A stretch of DNA of 40,586 nucleotides, taken from the NCBI GenBank assembly GCA_023265315.1, contig JAHFUA010000003.1, positions 38,670-79,255 of the forward strand, given 5' to 3'. The first letter of the stretch is position 1; every line of letters starts with the position of its first letter. Shown here in pieces: positions 37,624-40,586 of this stretch. The DNA is from Acidobacteriota bacterium. Its GTDB lineage: Bacteria; Acidobacteriota; Terriglobia; Terriglobales; Acidobacteriaceae. A program made the position numbers and the translations under genes. A model generated the notes under the pieces. The model did no database searches. It worked only from the letters and a program-made list of their open reading frames with translations, and had not been told where the DNA came from.

Positions 37624-37779
37624 GGTGGAGCAGGCCTTTTAGGCCTGCAATCAGGCAAGCCCAAGATTATGGGCTTTAGCCCTGAGGAACTCTAATAATT
37701 GCACCGAGAGTGAACCCTCAGCGGCTAAAGCCGGAGGCCATTGATGCCCTACTATGCAGGGCTGAAGCCCTGCTCCACC
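37624..37779. repeat. Palindromic interspersed repeat, copy B
   Basis: A 156-nt element bounded by GGTGGAGCAGGCC..AGGCCTGCA and TGCAGGGCTGAAGCCCTGCT..CCACC, with interior GGGCTTTAGCCCTGAGG and CCTCAGCGGCTAAAGCCGG modules. It shares ends and module types with 1027-1197. It fills the gap between moaC and the peroxiredoxin gene. Confidence 0.8.
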
Positions 37780-37843
37780 CCAAAGCGATCCGACACCATG
37801 ATCCCGGTAAAATCGTGCCCTGAGACGTGTCGCCCTCCATTCG

Positions 37844-38299
37844 CTACTTCTTCAACTCAGCCAGCACTTCTTCCGCGTGTCCATCCGCCTTGACCTTGGG
37901 AAACACATGCGCCACGCGGCCCTGGGGATCGATCAGAAAGGTCGTGCGCTCGATGCCCAGCACGGTCTTGCCGTACATGTTCTTCTCTTTGAGCACGTCG
38001 AAGGCCTTGGCCACCTTTTTGTCCGGGTCAGAGAGCAGGGTGAAGGGCAATTCGTATTTTTCCTTGAAGCTCTTCTGCGCTTTGGGCGAATCGGGCGAAA
38101 TGCCCAGCACCACCGCTCCGGCCTTCTGGATCTTGCTGTATGCGTCGCGGAACCCGCACGCCTCGATGGTTCACCCCGGCGTGTTGGCCTTGGGGAAGAA
38201 GTACACCACGACAGTCTTTCCGCGATAATCTGTTAAGGAGACACTCTGGCCGTTCTCGTCGAGCAGAGTGAATTCAGGGGCTTTTTCTTTGACGTCCAT
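37844..38299 (-). CDS. bcp: Bcp/PrxQ-type peroxiredoxin selenoprotein, Sec43
   Basis: A 151-aa peroxiredoxin if the TGA at 38171-38173 is read as selenocysteine. The N-terminal part reads MDVKEKAPEFTLLDENGQSV and VYFFPKANTPG. Then comes Sec43 in place of the peroxidatic Cys, followed by TIEACGFRDAYSKI, which keeps the resolving Cys48 at +5 as in E. coli Bcp (Cys45/Cys50). The rest (VLGISPDSPKAQKSFKEKY, LLSDPDKKVAKAF, GIERTTFLIDPQGRV) is a normal Bcp. The two halves are in one frame and equally conserved, so this is not a pseudogene. It reduces peroxides in the cytoplasm. A standard caller would keep only the C-terminal 89-90 residues. Confidence 0.9.
38142..38161 (-). promoter_or_regulatory. 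Bacterial SECIS hairpin in the bcp mRNA
   Basis: In the mRNA the stem GCGUGCGG pairs with CCGC-g-ACGC (8 bp with one bulged G) around the loop GUU. The stem starts 9 nt after the UGA and the loop G is 17 nt after it. A loop beginning GU and a bulge in the stem are features of the E. coli fdhF SECIS that SelB contacts. Confidence 0.75.
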
Positions 38300-38309
38300 C
38301 GGACATTAT

Positions 38310-39515
38310 TTGTACCGCAAACGCTCACGATTCGCCATCCTCGCGCTGGTGGCGCTGTTCGCAAGCCTCTCGGTTGCACAATCGCGCAAGAAGGAGAAAG
38401 GGCCGCGGGCCCTGGCCGTGGTCGAGCTGCCTGCCGATGCGAAGTCGAAGCCGCGCCTGATTCCCCTCGCGATCCTGGTTGACGGCCGCTTCTGGGACGC
38501 CTCCATCTACCTCGCCGATCCGCGGCCGATGGCGCTCGATCCCGGCAACGTGTACGAAGTGGAGCGCAGCGGCAAACCGGTGGGTTTTTTCACGGTGAGC
38601 GAGGCCCGCGCGGTGAAGGACCGCTGGATCGCGTTCGGCGACTGGCAGCCGGAGTCGGAAAAGCCTCCGGCGGCTTCGAAGTCCGCGAAGTCCCGCAGCG
38701 CCGAGGACGATGAGCGCCCGGTGCTGCACAAGAGGCAATCTTCCACTTCCGCTCAGGAAACTCACTCCGCTCCGGAAGCCGCGACTGCGGCGCCTGCCCC
38801 GGCTCCGCCGCCACCGGACGATCCCAACCGTCCGGTGCTGCGCCGAGGCCGGCCGAAACCGCAGCCACCAGAGCCTCTGGAGGAAGACCGGGAGACCGGC
38901 AGCCCGTCCCAGCCGCAGGCCGCGCAATCCGCCGCTGCCTTCAAGGTGGTAGAAGTGCTCCCGGCGATCTCCGATGCCGGCGGCCCCGAGCCGCGTCCGT
39001 ATGCCTACGCATGGGCGCCCGAGGAGCAGCAGAAGCTGACCAAGGCGATCTCCGACATCGCCACCGCCGAGGTCGCGCGCTACGTCAAGAACACTCCCGC
39101 GCTGCGCTTTGTGCCGCGAGCGACCTTCGACCAAATCGTGATCCGCGCCTTTGACCTCGACTACGACAACAACCCCGAGATCGTATTCACCGCGCGCGTC
39201 CCCGCAGTAGCGCCGCCAGCCACGCGCACGCGCGCCGCCAGGCCATCGCCGCCTATGCCGGACTTTTTCTTCTACGTCACGGTGGTCGGCGAAACCGATC
39301 TCTACGGCCAGATGCGCAAGCTGTTCAGCTCCGTCACCGACAGCGCCCATCTCGACGTCTTTCCTCGGCTGGAACTCATCGATGCCGTGGATGCCGAGGG
39401 CACGGGCCGCGGCAACCTCCTGTTCCGCGCCGCGAGCCGCGACACCTCCACCTACCAGCTCTACCACGTCGGCCCCGACTCGCTTCGCAAGCTCTTTGAC
39501 AGCGCAGGAGAATGA
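38310..39515 (+). CDS. Exported protein of unknown function
   Basis: About 401 aa; I do not recognise the family. The start is probably the TTG at 38310, giving a signal peptide (KRSRFAILALVALFASLSVAQS); an earlier GTG at 38268 overlaps the divergent bcp gene. A small N-terminal domain (about 30-115; PRLIPLAILVDGRFWDASIYL, VYEVERSGKPVGFFTV) is followed by a Pro/Ala/Glu-rich linker (about 125-220). A C-terminal domain follows (about 230-400; FVPRATFDQIVIRAFDLDYDNNPEIVFTA, FFFYVTVVGETDLYG, TSTYQLYHVG). The Asp-rich DLDYDNNPE looks like a calcium-loop or FG-GAP type element, but this is a guess. Confidence 0.75.
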   Translation: MYRKRSRFAILALVALFASLSVAQSRKKEKGPRALAVVELPADAKSKPRLIPLAILVDGRFWDASIYLADPRPMALDPGNVYEVERSGKPVGFFTVSEARAVKDRWIAFGDWQPESEKPPAASKSAKSRSAEDDERPVLHKRQSSTSAQETHSAPEAATAAPAPAPPPPDDPNRPVLRRGRPKPQPPEPLEEDRETGSPSQPQAAQSAAAFKVVEVLPAISDAGGPEPRPYAYAWAPEEQQKLTKAISDIATAEVARYVKNTPALRFVPRATFDQIVIRAFDLDYDNNPEIVFTARVPAVAPPATRTRAARPSPPMPDFFFYVTVVGETDLYGQMRKLFSSVTDSAHLDVFPRLELIDAVDAEGTGRGNLLFRAASRDTSTYQLYHVGPDSLRKLFDSAGE

Positions 39516-39519
39516 AGCG

Positions 39520-39557
39520 ATTGAGCCATTGATTCATCGAATCATTGACTCATTGAC
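39520..39557. repeat. Quasi-repeat array (word CATTGATTC)
   Basis: GATTGAGCCATTGATTCATC then GAATCATTGACTCATTGA. GATTCATCGAATC is a short palindrome within it. It lies in the gap before the metallo-hydrolase gene, followed by TATACAAT (39564-39571), a possible -10. Confidence 0.6.
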
Positions 39558-39603
39558 GACTCCTATACAATGACACCCCACTTTGTCCGTGAGGATGGAA
39601 CTC

Positions 39604-40524
39604 ATGCATAAGATATTGTTGTCGCTCGCGCTGTGCTTGTTCGTAGCCGCCGCCTCCGCCCAGCAGCAGCCCGATTTCTCCAAAGTCGAGATCAAGGTCA
39701 CCAAGGTTGCGGGAACGGTTTACATGCTGCAAGGGATGGGTGGCAACATTGGTGTCTCCGCCGGCGACGACGGCATTCTGATCGTGGACGACCAGTACGC
39801 GCCGCTGGCCGACAAGATCAAGGCTGCGCTCAAAGGCATCACCGACAAGCCGGTGAAGTTCGTCCTCAATACCCATTGGCATTTCGACCACACCGGCGGC
39901 AACCCATACTTCGGCGAGACTGCCCCCATCATCGCGCACGAGAACGTCCGCAAGCGGTTGCAAAGCGGCGGCAACATCACCTTTCTGAAGATGGAAGTTC
40001 CGCCCGCGTCCAAAGCCGCGCTGCCGGTGGTTACCTTCGAGGACAAGGTGACCGTTCACTTCAACGGCGAGGACATCCGCGCCATCCACTTCCCCAAAGG
40101 CCACACTGACGGCGACATCGTCGTCTTCTTCCCGCAGTCGAACGTGGTGCACATGGGCGACGACTTCTTTGCCGGCATGTTCCCCTTCGTGGACCTGGAG
40201 AGCGGCGGCAGCGTGAAAGGCTTGATCGAGGACATCGCGCAGATTATCCCCATGCTCCCGCCGGACGTGAAGGTCATCCCCGGGCACGGGCCGCTCGCGA
40301 CCCTCGACGACCTGAAGAAGTTCGAGGCTATGCTGCGCGGCGCCTCGGCGGCGGTCGCCGCGGCTATGAAGCAGGGCAAGACCCTCGATCAGATGAAGCA
40401 GGAGAAGGTCCTGGCGAACTTCGCCGACTGGGGTAAGGGATTCCTCAACTCGGACCTCTTCACCGAGATCCTCTACAACGATCTGAGCGGGAAGAAGACC
40501 GGCGCGTTCCTCAAGCACAACTAA
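39604..40524 (+). CDS. Exported metallo-beta-lactamase-fold hydrolase
   Basis: A 306-aa protein. The signal peptide (about 1-18, ending AAASA) is followed by an MBL fold. The metal motif HxHxDH is residues 91-96 in NTHWHFDHTGG. Later ligands are in FPKGHTDGDIVVF, HMGDDFFAG and the C-terminal IPGHGPLA. This is the periplasmic MBL type often annotated only as an MBL-fold hydrolase. Beta-lactam hydrolysis is not implied by sequence. ATG 39604 is chosen because GAGG lies nine bases upstream; two earlier in-frame starts exist within 21 nt. Confidence 0.9.
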   Translation: MHKILLSLALCLFVAAASAQQQPDFSKVEIKVTKVAGTVYMLQGMGGNIGVSAGDDGILIVDDQYAPLADKIKAALKGITDKPVKFVLNTHWHFDHTGGNPYFGETAPIIAHENVRKRLQSGGNITFLKMEVPPASKAALPVVTFEDKVTVHFNGEDIRAIHFPKGHTDGDIVVFFPQSNVVHMGDDFFAGMFPFVDLESGGSVKGLIEDIAQIIPMLPPDVKVIPGHGPLATLDDLKKFEAMLRGASAAVAAAMKQGKTLDQMKQEKVLANFADWGKGFLNSDLFTEILYNDLSGKKTGAFLKHN

Positions 40525-40538
40525 TGAAAGCAGCCATG

Positions 40539-40586
40539 GATTTTCACGGATCAGGTTCCGATGCGTGTTCATCCGTGAAGATCCGT
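40539..40586. repeat. Quasi-repeat array (word CATCCGTGAA), truncated by the window edge
   Basis: GATTTTCACGGAT on the left is answered by TTCATCCGTGAAGATCCGT on the right. It is the same architecture as the array at 5059-5106 and runs off the end of the window. Confidence 0.5.

Noticed and set aside
37844-38299. Pseudogene or frameshift explanation for the peroxiredoxin and AhpD-like genes
   Set aside because: In both cases the frame does not shift, the only stop is TGA, it sits at a catalytic Cys position, the downstream part is conserved, a SECIS-like hairpin follows, and selA and selB are present.
39604-40524. Beta-lactamase call for the metallo-hydrolase
   Set aside because: The HxHxDH motif is shared by many hydrolases, and nothing specific to a beta-lactamase subclass could be confirmed by eye.

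Overview
This window looks like a piece of an Acidobacteriota chromosome, probably a Terriglobia-type soil lineage. The reasons are the high GC, short intergenic spaces filled with several families of interspersed repeats, secreted glycine-zipper proteins, and the mixture of housekeeping genes. The taxonomic placement is an inference from style, not from a marker gene. No prophage, insertion sequence, CRISPR array or rRNA operon was seen.

Layout. 97-173 is tRNA-Pro(GGG). 239-6200 holds a HAD hydrolase, two glycine-zipper envelope proteins, a BlaI-type repressor translationally coupled to a YhaM-like exoribonuclease, and a SurA-like periplasmic foldase. 6348-10111 holds an M49-family metallopeptidase, a PAS histidine kinase and a membrane TPR protein. 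10223-15578 runs selA, a small nuclease-like gene, DUF1385, prfA and prmC. 15669-19465 is purL-purF on the minus strand. 19572-21464 is selB. 21712-27291 holds an AhpD-like selenoprotein, trmFO, der and a DinG-like helicase. 27429-29482 is the preQ0 set queD-queE-queC. 29520-34389 holds a TPR protein, moeA, a third glycine-zipper protein, a 3-methyladenine DNA glycosylase and panC. 34530-37613 holds two membrane proteins, moaB, a response regulator and moaC. 37844-38299 is a peroxiredoxin selenoprotein, followed by a secreted unknown and a metallo-beta-lactamase-fold hydrolase.

The main discovery is a selenocysteine system that ordinary gene calling breaks. selA and selB are both present. Two genes that look truncated by TGA are in fact continuous if TGA is read as selenocysteine. 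The first is an AhpD-like protein with active site C-x-x-U (Sec77), with the Glu and His of the AhpD catalytic set at the expected spacing. The second is a Bcp/PrxQ peroxiredoxin with TPG-U (Sec43) at the peroxidatic position and its resolving Cys kept. Each TGA is followed at the right distance by an 8-bp hairpin whose loop begins with GU, as expected for a bacterial SECIS. So the window carries two of the Sec-decoding proteins and two antioxidant selenoproteins that they would serve. selC and selD are not visible here.

The second theme is the intergenic DNA. More than a dozen gaps hold short arrays of degenerate 6-10 nt words, each gap with its own word and many arranged as inverted arms. 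They often abut start or stop codons, and in one case they encode the C-terminal tail of a DNA glycosylase. Two longer repeat families (about 156-171 nt and exactly 124 nt) each occur twice. Three paralogues of one secreted glycine-zipper domain also fall in this single window.
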